From assembly GCA_001404055.1 (NCBI GenBank), contig CXTY01000016.1, positions 62,001-126,000 of the forward strand: 64,000 nt of DNA, read 5' to 3'. The DNA comes from Roseibium album. GTDB lineage: Bacteria > Pseudomonadota > Alphaproteobacteria > Rhizobiales > Stappiaceae. The first letter of the stretch is position 1. Each line of letters begins with the position of its first letter. The notes beneath the pieces are model-generated. The model searched no databases. It was not told the DNA's origin and saw only the letters and a program-made list of their open reading frames with translations. This document shows positions 44,675-54,618 of this stretch, in pieces. The translations under genes and the position numbers were made by a program.

Positions 44675-44799
44675 CCTACCCATTCCGGCGCTCGCCGGTA
44701 TTCGAATTCCGGTCTGCGGCTACAGGGATACAATTTCAAACTCTGCCAGACCGGAAACAAACCCAACTGTTCACAAGATAAATTACAGGGATGGACATA

Positions 44800-46209
44800 A
44801 TGACCACAGCCGCTGACGTCCTGAAGGAAATTCAGGAAAAGGACGTGAAATTCGTCGACCTTCGTTTCACCGATCCGAAGGGTAAAATGCAGCACGTGAC
44901 CATGGATGTTGCACTGGTTGATGAAGACATGTTCGCTGAAGGCGTTGCCTTTGACGGATCTTCAATTGCCGGCTGGAAGGCAATCAACGAGTCCGACATG
45001 ATGCTGATCCTGGATCCTGAATCTGCACACATGGACCCTTTCTTCGCTCAGTCCACCATGGCTATCTTCTGTGACGTCGTAGATCCGATTACTGGTGAAG
45101 GTTACAACCGCGACCCGCGCATGACTGCGAAAAAAGCAGAAGCCTATGTCAAGTCCGGCGGCTTCGGCGATACGATCTATGTTGGCCCTGAAGCTGAATT
45201 CTTCATGTTTGACGATGTTCGCTTCAATGCTGACCCGTACAACACCGGCTTCATTCTGGACAGCTCCGAACTGCCGTCCAACATGGGTTCTGAATACGAA
45301 ACTGGCAACCTCGGCCACCGTCCGCGCACCAAGGGCGGATACTTCCCGGTTCCTCCTGTCGATAGCGCACAGGACATCCGTTCTGAAATGCTGTCCGTCA
45401 TGGGCGAAATGGGCGTTCCAACTGAAAAGCACCACCACGAAGTGGCAGCTGCCCAGCACGAACTCGGCATGAAATTTGACGACCTGACTCGTTGCGCCGA
45501 CAACATGCAGGTCTACAAATACGTTGTTCACCAGGTCGCACATGCTTACGGCAAAACAGCAACCTTCATGCCGAAGCCTGTATTCGGCGACAACGGCACA
45601 GGCATGCATTGTCACCTGTCCATCTGGAACAAGGGCGAGCCGACATTTGCCGGCAACCAGTACGCTGACCTTTCCGAAAGCTGCCTCTACTTCATCGGCG
45701 GCATTCTGAAGCACGCAAAAGCTCTGAACGCCTTCACCAACCCGTCCACAAACTCCTACAAGCGTTTGGTCCCGGGCTACGAAGCACCTGTTCTGTTGGC
45801 ATACTCTTCGCGTAACCGCTCCGCTTCTTGCCGTATTCCTTTCACGGCATCTCCGAAGGCAAAACGCGTTGAAGTCCGCTTCCCGGATCCGACTGCAAAC
45901 CCGTACCTCTGCTTCTCCGCTCTACTGATGGCTGGCCTTGACGGCATCAAGAACAAGATCCATCCAGGCGACGCAATGGACAAGAACCTCTACGACCTTC
46001 CAGCGGAAGAGCTCGCAGAGATCCCGACTGTCTGTGGCTCGCTGCGCGAAGCTCTGGAAGCTGTCGATGCAGACCGTGAGTTCCTGAAAGCCGGTGGTGT
46101 CTTCGACGACGACCAACTCGACGCTTACATCGAACTGAAGATGGAAGAAGTCGAGCGTTTCGAAATGACCCCGCATCCGGTCGAATTCGACATGTACTAC
46201 TCCGTCTAA
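44800..46209 (+). CDS. glnA: Glutamine synthetase type I
   Basis: GlnA makes glutamine from glutamate, ammonium and ATP (EC 6.3.1.2) as a dodecamer. The 469-residue protein shows [20 protein letters not shown], the metal-site [33 protein letters not shown], and the adenylylation tyrosine in [15 protein letters not shown], which falls at the canonical position (about 397). ATG 44800 has AGGGA about nine bases upstream and gives family length; an ATG at 44791 is three codons longer. It forms an operon with glnB and ends at a strong terminator. Confidence 0.97.
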   Translation: MTTAADVLKEIQEKDVKFVDLRFTDPKGKMQHVTMDVALVDEDMFAEGVAFDGSSIAGWKAINESDMMLILDPESAHMDPFFAQSTMAIFCDVVDPITGEGYNRDPRMTAKKAEAYVKSGGFGDTIYVGPEAEFFMFDDVRFNADPYNTGFILDSSELPSNMGSEYETGNLGHRPRTKGGYFPVPPVDSAQDIRSEMLSVMGEMGVPTEKHHHEVAAAQHELGMKFDDLTRCADNMQVYKYVVHQVAHAYGKTATFMPKPVFGDNGTGMHCHLSIWNKGEPTFAGNQYADLSESCLYFIGGILKHAKALNAFTNPSTNSYKRLVPGYEAPVLLAYSSRNRSASCRIPFTASPKAKRVEVRFPDPTANPYLCFSALLMAGLDGIKNKIHPGDAMDKNLYDLPAEELAEIPTVCGSLREALEAVDADREFLKAGGVFDDDQLDAYIELKMEEVERFEMTPHPVEFDMYYSV

Positions 46210-46232
46210 GAGCTTTCACTCTTTCGGAAAAG

Positions 46233-46262
46233 AAAACCCCGGCCAATTGGCCGGGGTTTTTT
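46233..46262. terminator. Bidirectional terminator after glnA
   Basis: AAAACCCCGGCC (46233-46244), loop AATT, GGCCGGGGTTTT (46249-46260) then TT. It is a perfect 12-bp stem, with T-runs on both strands, between the convergent glnA and P1-peptidase genes. Confidence 0.95.
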
Positions 46263-46282
46263 GTTGCCTACAAATCAAGAAA

Positions 46283-47326
46283 CTAGCGATTTTTGGTGAG
46301 CCAATCGGCCAGCGATGGCCGACTATTTCCTGCCCGGCCCCGCATGGCAGGCGAAGCAATCATGGAATTCAAAACCGCTTCCTGGGTCGTTTCAGCCGCC
46401 GCCTTGAACAACACATCAATGCAATCTTCCTTCATGATCTCACGCGTAACGAAGTCGCCTTCGTGAAAATGTGCCAGACGTTGTGCTGTCGAAAAGGCAA
46501 AAGCGACATCACCGCTGCCGTTGCCATAATAGGCCCCGAGGCGCGCCAGTCCGGCCCCTGCCCGCTTTGCAACCCGTTTCAGCTGACGGCTTTCCAGCGG
46601 AACATCTGTTGCCAGTACGATGATCACCGACCCGCGTTCTTCTGTTTGCTTTAAATCTTGCGGGTTCGGCATGCGGCCATCCGGCAAAACCAGATCTCCG
46701 GCACGACCAAAATTTGATTGGACCAACGTGCCGAGTGCGTAGGTACGACCATCCAGTTCAAATCGACGAGACGCGGTGCCTATTCCGCCCTTGAACCCGA
46801 AAGAACTGATGCCGGTCCCTGCGCCTACGCTGCCCTGCTGAAAGTCCGACGATGCTACTTCAAAAGCAGCGAATGCATCGGCTTCCGTCAGAGCAATCGC
46901 ATTAATGTCGCTGAGATAGCCATCATTGCATTCCATCACCACCGGGTTGACTGTTCCGGCAGACCGGTCGATTTCCGGGTTTTCCTTGAGTTCGCGTCTG
47001 ATCAGCGCATTCACGCCCGTACCAACACCAAAAGTGTTTGTCAGGAGGATTGGCGTCTCCAGCGTCCCAAGTTCTTCCACCTGCATCAGCCCAGCGCTTT
47101 TTCCAAAACCGTTGATCACTTCAACGGCTGCAGGCAGTTTTTCGCGAAACAGATTGCCCTGATGCGGAAGAATCGCAGTGAACCCTGTTCTGAGATCACC
47201 CTCGTTCACCGTGTGATGGCCCACAGTGAGACCCGCTATATCCGTAATGGCATTCTTCGGGCCTGGCTCCATGGAACCGCAAACCAGATCGAATGATCGT
47301 GAAGAAGAAACAGGTTTTGAAGACAT
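46283..47326 (-). CDS. P1 family (DmpA-like) aminopeptidase
   Basis: This Ntn-type self-cleaving family includes L-aminopeptidase/D-Ala-esterase DmpA and beta-peptidyl aminopeptidases. The 347-residue protein has ITDIAGLTVGHHTVNEGDLR, EVINGFGKSAGLMQVEELG, NTFGVGTGVNALIR and the autocleavage region GSVGAGTGISSFGFKGGIGT, where the serine after GIS is the expected nucleophile of the processed beta chain. No signal peptide is clear. The physiological substrate is unknown. Confidence 0.87.
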   Translation of the reverse strand: MSSKPVSSSRSFDLVCGSMEPGPKNAITDIAGLTVGHHTVNEGDLRTGFTAILPHQGNLFREKLPAAVEVINGFGKSAGLMQVEELGTLETPILLTNTFGVGTGVNALIRRELKENPEIDRSAGTVNPVVMECNDGYLSDINAIALTEADAFAAFEVASSDFQQGSVGAGTGISSFGFKGGIGTASRRFELDGRTYALGTLVQSNFGRAGDLVLPDGRMPNPQDLKQTEERGSVIIVLATDVPLESRQLKRVAKRAGAGLARLGAYYGNGSGDVAFAFSTAQRLAHFHEGDFVTREIMKEDCIDVLFKAAAETTQEAVLNSMIASPAMRGRAGNSRPSLADWLTKNR

Positions 47327-47388
47327 GACGCACCGGTAAAAAGATTCGAGATGCGCTATTTGAAATCGATTTGACAGGAAAACAAACG

Positions 47389-47410
47389 AAAAAGCCTCCC
47401 TTAGGAGGCC
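47389..47410 (-). terminator. Terminator after the small secreted protein gene
   Basis: GCCTCC (47394-47399) and GGAGGC (47404-47409) pair around a four-base loop, followed on the minus strand by TTTTT. It lies 26 bases past the stop of the small gene. Confidence 0.82.
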
Positions 47411-47435
47411 ATTCGATCATATTGGCTGATTAGGC

Positions 47436-47705
47436 TCAATAACAGACGCGACGATAACCAACGACCACGTAACGACGCTGATATGGGTTCCAACGACGGA
47501 CTGCCCGATTGTGACAGCGTACAGGAGCGTAATAGCGTGGCTGCGCTTGCGAAGCGATAATGGCTCCCGCGGCAAGACCAATGATGGCACCGGCTGCGAC
47601 TGCACCCGCACGGTTTCCTGCGTGAGCTTCATTCGGCGTAATGGCAACAGCGGCTGTTGCCAGCGTAGCGGCTGAAATGGCGGCAATGGCAAATTTTCTA
47701 AACAT
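47436..47705 (-). CDS. Small exported protein with a glycine-zipper segment
   Basis: The 89-residue product has a signal peptide (MFRKFAIAAISAATLATAAV, cleavage likely after EAHA). Next comes a Gly/Ala-rich hydrophobic stretch (GAVAAGAIIGLAAGAIIASQ), then a Tyr/Arg/Cys-rich tail (RCHNRAVRRWNPYQRRYVVV). GAGAGGA precedes the ATG. Such proteins, common in Hyphomicrobiales, may be periplasmic or outer-membrane associated. No function is known. Confidence 0.75.
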   Translation of the reverse strand: MFRKFAIAAISAATLATAAVAITPNEAHAGNRAGAVAAGAIIGLAAGAIIASQAQPRYYAPVRCHNRAVRRWNPYQRRYVVVGYRRVCY

Positions 47706-47842
47706 GTCTTGGTCCTCTCACTTGATCCGGTGCGGATGTATCCGCTGATGAGATAACCTTAGGGCAACCCCGCCTGTTCCGATGTGATCGGGGTCACGCG
47801 TGGTCACTTTCACATGACAGCCCCGACAAAACTGCTAGAATT

Positions 47843-47855
47843 TTGACATGGTCAA
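47843..47855. promoter_or_regulatory. Palindrome TTGAC-ATG-GTCAA just before a small gene
   Basis: A perfect 5+3+5 inverted repeat lies five bases before the ribosome binding site of the 72-residue protein gene. It could be a small repressor operator; it also contains a TTGACA that resembles a -35 box but is too close to the start codon for that. Confidence 0.3.
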
Positions 47856-47871
47856 TTAACAGGAGGACCAC

Positions 47872-48090
47872 ATGTGGGCGATTATGGCGATTTCAATCCA
47901 GTTGCTGTCCGGGCCAAATGTGTGGGCTGTCACGGACGAAGGCACATTTGAAGATGAAGCAGCTTGTCAGGCTGCGCTTGCAGAAGCTGTACCGCGCACC
48001 CTGTCTGAAGACTTGCGCCTGGCCTGGGAAATTGGGGAACTCAAATATGTTTGCCTGAAGGTGCGCGGTGCCGGACTGTCTGCGAATTAG
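47872..48090 (+). CDS. Small conserved-looking hypothetical protein
   Basis: The 72-residue protein begins MWAIMAISIQLLSGPNVWAV and contains two cysteines (AACQAAL and YVCLKV) that could pair if exported. AGGAGG lies five bases before the ATG, a very strong initiation signal. The body DEGTFEDEAACQAALAEAVP is typical of short exported proteins seen in this order. It is divergent from the glycine-zipper gene. Function unknown. Confidence 0.62.
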   Translation: MWAIMAISIQLLSGPNVWAVTDEGTFEDEAACQAALAEAVPRTLSEDLRLAWEIGELKYVCLKVRGAGLSAN

Positions 48091-48218
48091 GCCGATGATG
48101 CCCGACGTGGAAAGACGACAAACTCGAGAGCACGTTTCCCGAGTTCATTCCGATCAGGGCGCCAACTGAAACGTTTTCACTGCAACTATTTTTGAGCACA
48201 CTCGATTGGAAACTATTG

Positions 48219-49103
48219 ATGCTGCAAGGTGCGATGATTGTCTGGTTTATCCTCACAGCTGCCAGCCTGGCATTTGTGATCTGGGATTCCATCTTCAACG
48301 GTGTCACGAGTTGGGTTCAAAAACTCGCCTGGATCCTGGTTGTTGCCTATACCGGTCCAATCGGTTGTTTTCTCTATTTGATGACGTGTCGGCGGCCCTT
48401 TCCCGGTGGCCATGATGCCTTCACGCACAAACCGTGGAAATAAGCGGTCAACAGCGAAATGCATTGTCTGGCAGGTGACGCGACCGGCATTGTCATCGCA
48501 GCAACAATTGTCCCTCTGCTTGGCCTTACAAACGGCTGGGACAGCATTTTTGAATACATCGCCGGTTTCATATGCGGTCTGTTCATTTTTCAGGCGTTGA
48601 TGATGCGCGGAATGTTCGATGGCGATTATTGGAAAGCTGTCCGAAAAACGTTTTTTGCGGAAACCGTATCGATGAATTGCGTCATGGCAGGCATGTTGCC
48701 AACCATGGTCGTGCTTGCCAGTGTCTGGCCGGGGTCAATGGAGCCGACTGCGCCGGAATTCTGGTTTAGGATGAGCATTGCATCGGTTGTCGGCCTTGCT
48801 GCTGCCTATCCAGTCAATCATTGGCTGGTTGCGTCCCACTTGAAACACGGCTGCATGACCCTGCCCGGCAAGGACACCGCTGACCTGGGTCACCGATCAC
48901 CAGAGGTAAAAATGGACGGGATGGTGGGCGCCATGCACGATCATGGGTCAACCACCAGCCACGCAGGACACAAAAAGATGGAAATGGCCGCGCTGCCGCT
49001 TTCCACGCAAATAGTTCTCATTGCAACGTCATTCGGTATCTTGATCGTTGCTGGTCTGATAACCGACATGTTCGTACCGATCAGTTTTGGCGTCACGAAT
49101 TGA
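48219..49103 (+). pseudogene. DUF4396 family membrane protein, split by an in-frame TAA
   Basis: Two open stretches in the same frame are separated by one TAA at 48441-48443. The first (ATG 48219) encodes two helices and ends in HDAFTHKPWK. The frame then continues AVNSEMHCLAGDATGIVIAA and runs to 49103 with four or five helices, a His-rich loop (GAMHDHGSTTSHAGHKK) and the family phrase AAYPVNHWLVASHLKHGCM. In the family as I know it, W-K-Q and a cysteine-bearing helix (HCLAGDATG) follow directly, so the stop most likely replaces a Gln codon (CAA or CAG). An ATG at 48459 could restart a 214-residue protein. A TTG at 48192 is an alternative first start. Sequencing error, real nonsense mutation, or two cooperating fragments all remain possible. 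Confidence 0.68.
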
Positions 49104-49318
49104 ACAGCTCGTTTATCCAACTGCGAAGATTCCAAACATCTCTCATCGGCTCCCATCGATCGATAATCGGTCTGACTAAATGAGCCCTAAGTCGCTGATC
49201 GTGTGGCCATACGCGGGTTTTCCGTGCTGCTGCAATTTACAAGTCTTCCGGCACGGGTTAGAGCACGTCCCCAGAAACGCCTTTAGGCGAGAAGAATAAT
49301 ACGAACGGACAGGCAGGT

Positions 49319-50572
49319 ATGAGCGAGTTCAAATCGGACTTTCTAAACGTTCTTTCAGAGCGCGGCTTCATTCATCAGATATCCGACCCGCAAGGTCTGG
49401 ACGCGCTTTGCGCCAAGGAAACGGTTACCGCCTATATCGGATTTGATTGCACGGCACCGAGCCTCCATGCCGGATCGCTTGTCCCAATCATGATGCTTCA
49501 TTGGTTCCAGAAGACTGGGCATCGCCCGATTGCCCTGATGGGCGGAGGAACTACCCGCGTCGGTGACCCGTCCGGAAAAGACGAAACCCGCAAAATCCTG
49601 ACTGAAGATGCCATTGAGGACAACAAGGCCGGCATTCGAAAAGTATTCGAGAAACTGCTCACCTTCGGCGACGGCCCCACTGACGCTGTCATGGTGGACA
49701 ACGCCGATTGGCTGATGAAGCTGAATTACGTCGACTTTCTTAGGGAAATCGGCAGGCACTTTTCCGTCAACCAGATGATCCAGCGGGACTCGGTACGCCT
49801 GCGCCTGGAGCGCGAGCAACACCTCTCCTTCCTCGAATTCAACTACATGCTGCTGCAGGGTTACGACTATCTGGAGCTTTTCAGGCGCACGGGTTGCCGA
49901 TTGCAGATGGGTGGCTCAGATCAGTGGGGGAATATTCTCTCTGGTACGGACCTTGTTCGCAGGCTGGGAGAAACGGAAGCGTATGCCCTTACCTCCCCGC
50001 TTTTGACCACTGCATCCGGCGCGAAGATGGGCAAAACGGCGGCAGGTGCCGTTTGGCTGAATGAAGAACAGCTATCTGCCTATGACTATTGGCAGTTCTG
50101 GCGCAACACAGAAGATGCTGACATCGAACGCTTTCTGAAGCTGTTCACCGTGCTGCCGATGGATGAGATCGCCCGGCTTGGCGCCCTGGAAGGCGCAGAA
50201 ATCAACGACGCCAAAAAAGTGCTGGCAACCGAAGCGACCGCTCTCATTCACGGGCGAGAGAAAGCAGAAGCCGCCGCCGAGACTGCACGCAGAGCTTTTG
50301 AAGAGGGACAATCTGCAGAAGGGCTGCCAACTGTGGAGGTCGCGAAAGCTGACCTCGAAGCAGGACTGGGTGTTCTCTCGGCGTTTGTCACAGCCGGTCT
50401 TTGCGGTTCAAACGGAGATGTCCGCCGCAACATCAAGGGTGGCGCGGTCAAAATTAACGACAAGGGCGAAGGCAACGACCGCCGTCAGCTCTCACTGGAT
50501 GACATCAACGATGACGGCATCATCAAACTGTCACTCGGCAAGAAAAAACACGTCCTGCTGAAGCCGGTCTAA
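49319..50572 (+). CDS. tyrS: Tyrosyl-tRNA synthetase
   Basis: TyrS charges tRNA-Tyr (EC 6.1.1.1). The 417-residue protein has the HIGH-like motif [16 protein letters not shown], the tyrosine-binding region [20 protein letters not shown] with [15 protein letters not shown], the KMSKS-like [18 protein letters not shown] and a C-terminal S4 domain ([20 protein letters not shown]). ATG 49319 follows AGGCAGG closely. The leader has a CCGTGC/GCACGG pair (49222-49256) and a CGCC-TTTA-GGCG hairpin at 49278-49289, of unknown meaning. Confidence 0.96.
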   Translation: MSEFKSDFLNVLSERGFIHQISDPQGLDALCAKETVTAYIGFDCTAPSLHAGSLVPIMMLHWFQKTGHRPIALMGGGTTRVGDPSGKDETRKILTEDAIEDNKAGIRKVFEKLLTFGDGPTDAVMVDNADWLMKLNYVDFLREIGRHFSVNQMIQRDSVRLRLEREQHLSFLEFNYMLLQGYDYLELFRRTGCRLQMGGSDQWGNILSGTDLVRRLGETEAYALTSPLLTTASGAKMGKTAAGAVWLNEEQLSAYDYWQFWRNTEDADIERFLKLFTVLPMDEIARLGALEGAEINDAKKVLATEATALIHGREKAEAAAETARRAFEEGQSAEGLPTVEVAKADLEAGLGVLSAFVTAGLCGSNGDVRRNIKGGAVKINDKGEGNDRRQLSLDDINDDGIIKLSLGKKKHVLLKPV

Positions 50573-50597
50573 CCAGTCGAAATTATTTTGTGTTGGA

Positions 50598-50623
50598 AAG
50601 GCCGGGGTTTTACCCGGCCTTTT
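50598..50623. terminator. Terminator shared by tyrS and the AsmA-like gene
   Basis: AAGGCCGGG (50598-50606) and CCCGGCCTT (50613-50621) pair around GTTTTA, with TTTT on the plus strand. The stop codon of the convergent gene lies at its right edge, so it mainly ends tyrS. Confidence 0.88.
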
Positions 50624-53600
50624 AGTTTGGCTGAAATTCGAACATTTTTCGGAAAATGCCCGGTGCAATTGCAGAAATCGGATTTACCGTGAGAACAGGA
50701 TCTGCAACAGCTCCGGATAGCCGGTACGTGACACCAATCAACCCCTCACCGGAATTACCACCAAGTGCAAACCCCAGGATCGGGATTTTGGCGAAGAAAT
50801 TGTTGATCGCATAAATTGGCACAAAAGTGCCGGTCAGCCTGAGCGTTTGATTGCCGAGATCAACGGTGCCGCTCACGGTCCCTCCGAGCGCATTTCCCTT
50901 CAGCGCCCCCCGGCTGATGGTCAGGATGTCTCCTTCCCGGGTAAAATTGATATCGAGCGTTTCAAAGCTGGCAGAACCATCGACTTTGCGGACAACATTG
51001 GTGGAACCGTCCGAATTGATACCGCCGCGGTCCCTCTCTCGTATCCGCTTGATCGCAGGATCTTCGGTGATGCGCAGGGATCTGACATTAAACTCGCCAA
51101 CCCAGCTGTCTTCATCAGCCATTGCAACACTGAGAACGCCCGCACCGCCGCTCATGCGCTCATACAGGTCCAGAAAATTCAGGGTCGCACCCGTATCAAC
51201 AAACCGACCGTTTGCCAGCTGGCTGCTGTCTTGTTCAACAACAGTGAATTCAAAATCCGAACGGCCATTGACCAGCCCGCGCATATCCGCAGACATCAAT
51301 CCTTTTTGACCTGTTTCGAATTTACCGGAAAACTGTTCAATCACCTGGCCATTGAAGCCGATGACCCGGTCGATTGTTGCGGCAATTCTAGCACCATCGG
51401 AAAAATCGCCTGCGCCCTTGCTGCCCCCTGGACTACGCAAGCTGTTGATCAGACCGCGCCCGTCAAAGGATGCGCCAGTAAAAATGATGTCGTAGCGGCT
51501 GTCTGTTGCCCGCTGAATTTCGACTTCAACATCATCTTCCGGTCGCAACTGAAACGTATCGAAAGAAGCTTCAACCAACTCGCCGTCCATCGACAGCTCC
51601 ATTGAGCCGGTGATGTTTGCCCCTTCGGAGGTCAATTGAAAATCCCTAACGAGCCGGGCATCGTCCGTCTCGACTAGTTTGAAGGATGCAGTGGCCGGCA
51701 CACCCTTCGATTTCTGCCAGCCGAGCGCCAACAAACGCACTTCAGTCTGTTTGAGATCGATGACGAATTCCTGACCGTCGCTGACCTTGGCAACACCAAG
51801 GGTCATCCCGCCTTCAAGAAATGTTGTCAGATCGACCCCTTTTTCCTTGAGTTGCCTGGCCGTCAGGGAAACAACGACGTCCTGCTTGGCAGCAACGCCA
51901 GATCCGCCAATCGGCACAACAAGATCGATATCTGCCTGCAATCCATCAAGAATGCCCTTGCCTGTAATTGCGACCTGTTCCCGATCCGCTTCAATAAAAA
52001 CGTCGGCTTTTCTGATCGTGTGACCCATGATCGGATTTTCGTCAGTGAAATCGTCCAGCTCACCGGTTGCCTGCCAATCAACATCAGCCAGATCAATCTT
52101 CTTGCCAAGCGGGAATGTCGCTTCAATGTCGAGGTGTCCCTGTCCGCTGACACCATCATTTTTCAAATTCGCTCGCTCAAGAACCTTGAAGGGCGAACTG
52201 TCAACCATTGCACCGAGATCAGCCGCCTCGCCTTCAAGCCGCGTTGATACCTTCGCGGTTTTTCCGTCCCTGAGGGTCATATTGAAAATTTCAAACTTGC
52301 CAGTTGGGAGCACAATAGGGCCACCATTGGAAGCTGTTGCCTGTCCTCCAGTTGCATTTACCGTGAGGGTTTCGTCCTTGATTGTCAGAGTGCCATTTAG
52401 ACCATGTATTTCAGGTACATCTCCAACCGGGGTAAGGGCTCCTCCGGAAAACCCCATGTCAATGCGCATGCCATTGCCCGACCAGCCCGGGTCTGGATCC
52501 CGGTAGTTGAATGCTGGTGGACGCAATGCAGCGGTAAAAGACAAGCTGTCAATCCTGCCGGCTGTAATCCGGTCAATGATCCATCGCCTTGCCGGTGGAA
52601 CAAGCGTGATCGGCCAAACCTGTTTTGCGACCGCAACCGGGATCTTTTCACCTTCAGCAGCTATTGCGAGATAGGGTCCACCCGGTGTTATTCGAAAGGA
52701 GGCCGCACCATTGACGACAGCCTTTCCGGAACGAGCGACAAATCGTTCGACGTAAAGCTCTCTTTCCTTGGGATCGAATTGTGCCTCGACATTAATACCA
52801 TCCAGCATTTGCGGCGGTTCTGACACGTCAGCCGATCCGAATTGCGGATGTTTTGAATCCAGTTCAATGCGCCAGTTGGGCTTTTCGCTGGTTCCTGGTT
52901 CGATGGAACCAGTAAAAAAAATCCGGGTATTCCCGCGAATTACATGGGAACGCGTAATCTCGATTGCACTTTTGCCAGCCTGAAACAACAGAGAAAGGGC
53001 AGCGTCATCAAACGCCACCAACGTCTTGCCGAGTTGGAACCAGCCATTGTGCACCTTGGCAACGGCATTGGCCGATAAAAACTTTCCTTGCCCATCCAGG
53101 CGTGTTTCTATTTTGGCGGAAGCAGGAAGGCCGAGGCCTTTTCCCTGTTTTGAAATCTTTCCGGTGCCGAGAATTTCAGCCAGCGTAATACCATTTACCA
53201 CCACGCCAATATTCTTTTGCGTTCCGTCAGCAGGTGCGCTTCGAGCAAGCTCCAATCGCCAGTTGGATACCTTTCCCGAGACTTTTGCATAGGCACGGAT
53301 GACCCGGTTTGCACCACGCAGAATATCCGCGTCGATATCTTCAATGTGGCGGTTCGATGCTCCTTTGAGATCAAATGATGCATCCCTGATCTTGACGAAG
53401 CGCAGCCCTCTGCGGGCAAACTGGTCGTCAACGACATCGCTCACGCGGTCGACCGTTTCCATCAGGGGCCCCATCTCCGGGATCTTTGCAGGTCCCCCCT
53501 TCAGTTCGATCTTGATCTTCGGGCTTTCCAGGTTGAGCGAAGAGAAATGTATTCGCCCCGACAAGATAGCCTGCAGATCCAGCGGTGCCGTCAAACGCGG

Positions 53601-53903
53601 CAATATTATGCTAACGGGAGACGGACCAGAGATATGCGCGTGCGCATCTTCCAGGATGATCTCAACACCCTCTTTGGCGGTAAAATCAAGGCTGGCCTTG
53701 GCAACGGAAAGCTCTACAGGTCCTCTTGTACCTTGAAATGCCAATAGACTGCCCAGCAAGGGCATACGAACGGGACCGCTGGCAAAAAGCACTCCAAGCC
53801 CAGCAACAGTGCACACCAAAGCCAGAACCAGGAATATTACAACGCGCCGGCGTCTGCTGCGCTGGGACCTTGCTCCAGTATTTCCTGCAGTTCCGCTAGT
53901 CAT
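50622..53903 (-). CDS. Large AsmA-like/DUF3971 envelope protein
   Basis: The 1093-residue protein has one N-terminal membrane anchor (RRRRVVIFLVLALVCTVAGL) and a long periplasmic beta-rich body. It carries DUF3971-type repeats (WIIDRITAGRIDSLSFTAAL) and an AsmA-like C-terminal domain (GTVSGTVDLGNQTLRLTGTF, GEGLIGVTYRLSGAVADPVL). Such repeating-groove proteins (YhdP, TamB, AsmA) are thought to move phospholipid between inner and outer membranes. The ATG at 53903 is used; TTG 53909 is possible. It is divergent from bcp. Alphaproteobacteria usually have this gene next to tyrS and bcp. Confidence 0.88.
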   Translation of the reverse strand: MTSGTAGNTGARSQRSRRRRVVIFLVLALVCTVAGLGVLFASGPVRMPLLGSLLAFQGTRGPVELSVAKASLDFTAKEGVEIILEDAHAHISGPSPVSIILPRLTAPLDLQAILSGRIHFSSLNLESPKIKIELKGGPAKIPEMGPLMETVDRVSDVVDDQFARRGLRFVKIRDASFDLKGASNRHIEDIDADILRGANRVIRAYAKVSGKVSNWRLELARSAPADGTQKNIGVVVNGITLAEILGTGKISKQGKGLGLPASAKIETRLDGQGKFLSANAVAKVHNGWFQLGKTLVAFDDAALSLLFQAGKSAIEITRSHVIRGNTRIFFTGSIEPGTSEKPNWRIELDSKHPQFGSADVSEPPQMLDGINVEAQFDPKERELYVERFVARSGKAVVNGAASFRITPGGPYLAIAAEGEKIPVAVAKQVWPITLVPPARRWIIDRITAGRIDSLSFTAALRPPAFNYRDPDPGWSGNGMRIDMGFSGGALTPVGDVPEIHGLNGTLTIKDETLTVNATGGQATASNGGPIVLPTGKFEIFNMTLRDGKTAKVSTRLEGEAADLGAMVDSSPFKVLERANLKNDGVSGQGHLDIEATFPLGKKIDLADVDWQATGELDDFTDENPIMGHTIRKADVFIEADREQVAITGKGILDGLQADIDLVVPIGGSGVAAKQDVVVSLTARQLKEKGVDLTTFLEGGMTLGVAKVSDGQEFVIDLKQTEVRLLALGWQKSKGVPATASFKLVETDDARLVRDFQLTSEGANITGSMELSMDGELVEASFDTFQLRPEDDVEVEIQRATDSRYDIIFTGASFDGRGLINSLRSPGGSKGAGDFSDGARIAATIDRVIGFNGQVIEQFSGKFETGQKGLMSADMRGLVNGRSDFEFTVVEQDSSQLANGRFVDTGATLNFLDLYERMSGGAGVLSVAMADEDSWVGEFNVRSLRITEDPAIKRIRERDRGGINSDGSTNVVRKVDGSASFETLDINFTREGDILTISRGALKGNALGGTVSGTVDLGNQTLRLTGTFVPIYAINNFFAKIPILGFALGGNSGEGLIGVTYRLSGAVADPVLTVNPISAIAPGIFRKMFEFQPN

Positions 53904-54112
53904 AGGCAACTACGTCGGTCCATTTTTTCGCCCGAAAGTGTTATTCAGACTATTCATTGATTCTGGGACAAGGCACCTGACCCACCCTACACAGCATTGA
54001 ACGAGTCACTGGGCGGCTTATGATACTTCAAAAGCTGCGGCAAAAGCGACAGCTACAAAGCATCAAGATGTCAGCACCGGCTTTAACTAACAAATTTTGA
54101 CAGAAGGAAGGC

Positions 54113-54583
54113 ATGATGAGCGAATTGGCCATTGGCGATATAGCACCGGATTTTGATTTGGAAAGTGATGGCAACGGGCGTATCTCGCTCAGTGGTCTAC
54201 GAGGAAAACCCGTGGTGGTGTATTTCTATCCCAAGGACAACACACCAGGCTGCACCAAGGAAGCCATCGACTTCACGCAAATGATCGGGGAATTCAAAGA
54301 GATCGGCGTTTCCATCGTAGGTCTCTCGCCTGATACCGCGCAAAAGCATGACAAATTTGTTGCGAAATACAATCTTGGGATTCGCTTGGCCGCCGATACG
54401 GAAACCAAAACAGCCGAAGCCTATGGTGTCTGGGTGGAAAAATCCATGTTTGGGAAAAAATACATGGGCGTGCAGCGAACCACTTTTCTGGTAGGCGCAA
54501 ACGGTAAAATCGCTCAGATTTGGCAAAAGGTGAAAGTACCCGGTCATGCCGATGCCGTGCTGGCAGCCGCCAGGGCCCTTTGA
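54113..54583 (+). CDS. bcp: Thioredoxin-dependent peroxiredoxin, BCP type
   Basis: BCP reduces peroxides using a cysteine thiol (EC 1.11.1.24). The 156-residue protein shows PVVVYFYPKDNTPGCTKEAI, with the peroxidatic Cys in PGCTKE. The usual resolving Cys five residues later is replaced (KEAIDF), so it is probably a one-Cys or atypical form. AAGGAAGG overlaps the start region; ATG 54113 and 54116 are both possible. Confidence 0.93.
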   Translation: MMSELAIGDIAPDFDLESDGNGRISLSGLRGKPVVVYFYPKDNTPGCTKEAIDFTQMIGEFKEIGVSIVGLSPDTAQKHDKFVAKYNLGIRLAADTETKTAEAYGVWVEKSMFGKKYMGVQRTTFLVGANGKIAQIWQKVKVPGHADAVLAAARAL

Positions 54584-54618
54584 AAAGTCAAATCTGTGTA
54601 AGCGAGTTCAGCAACAAT

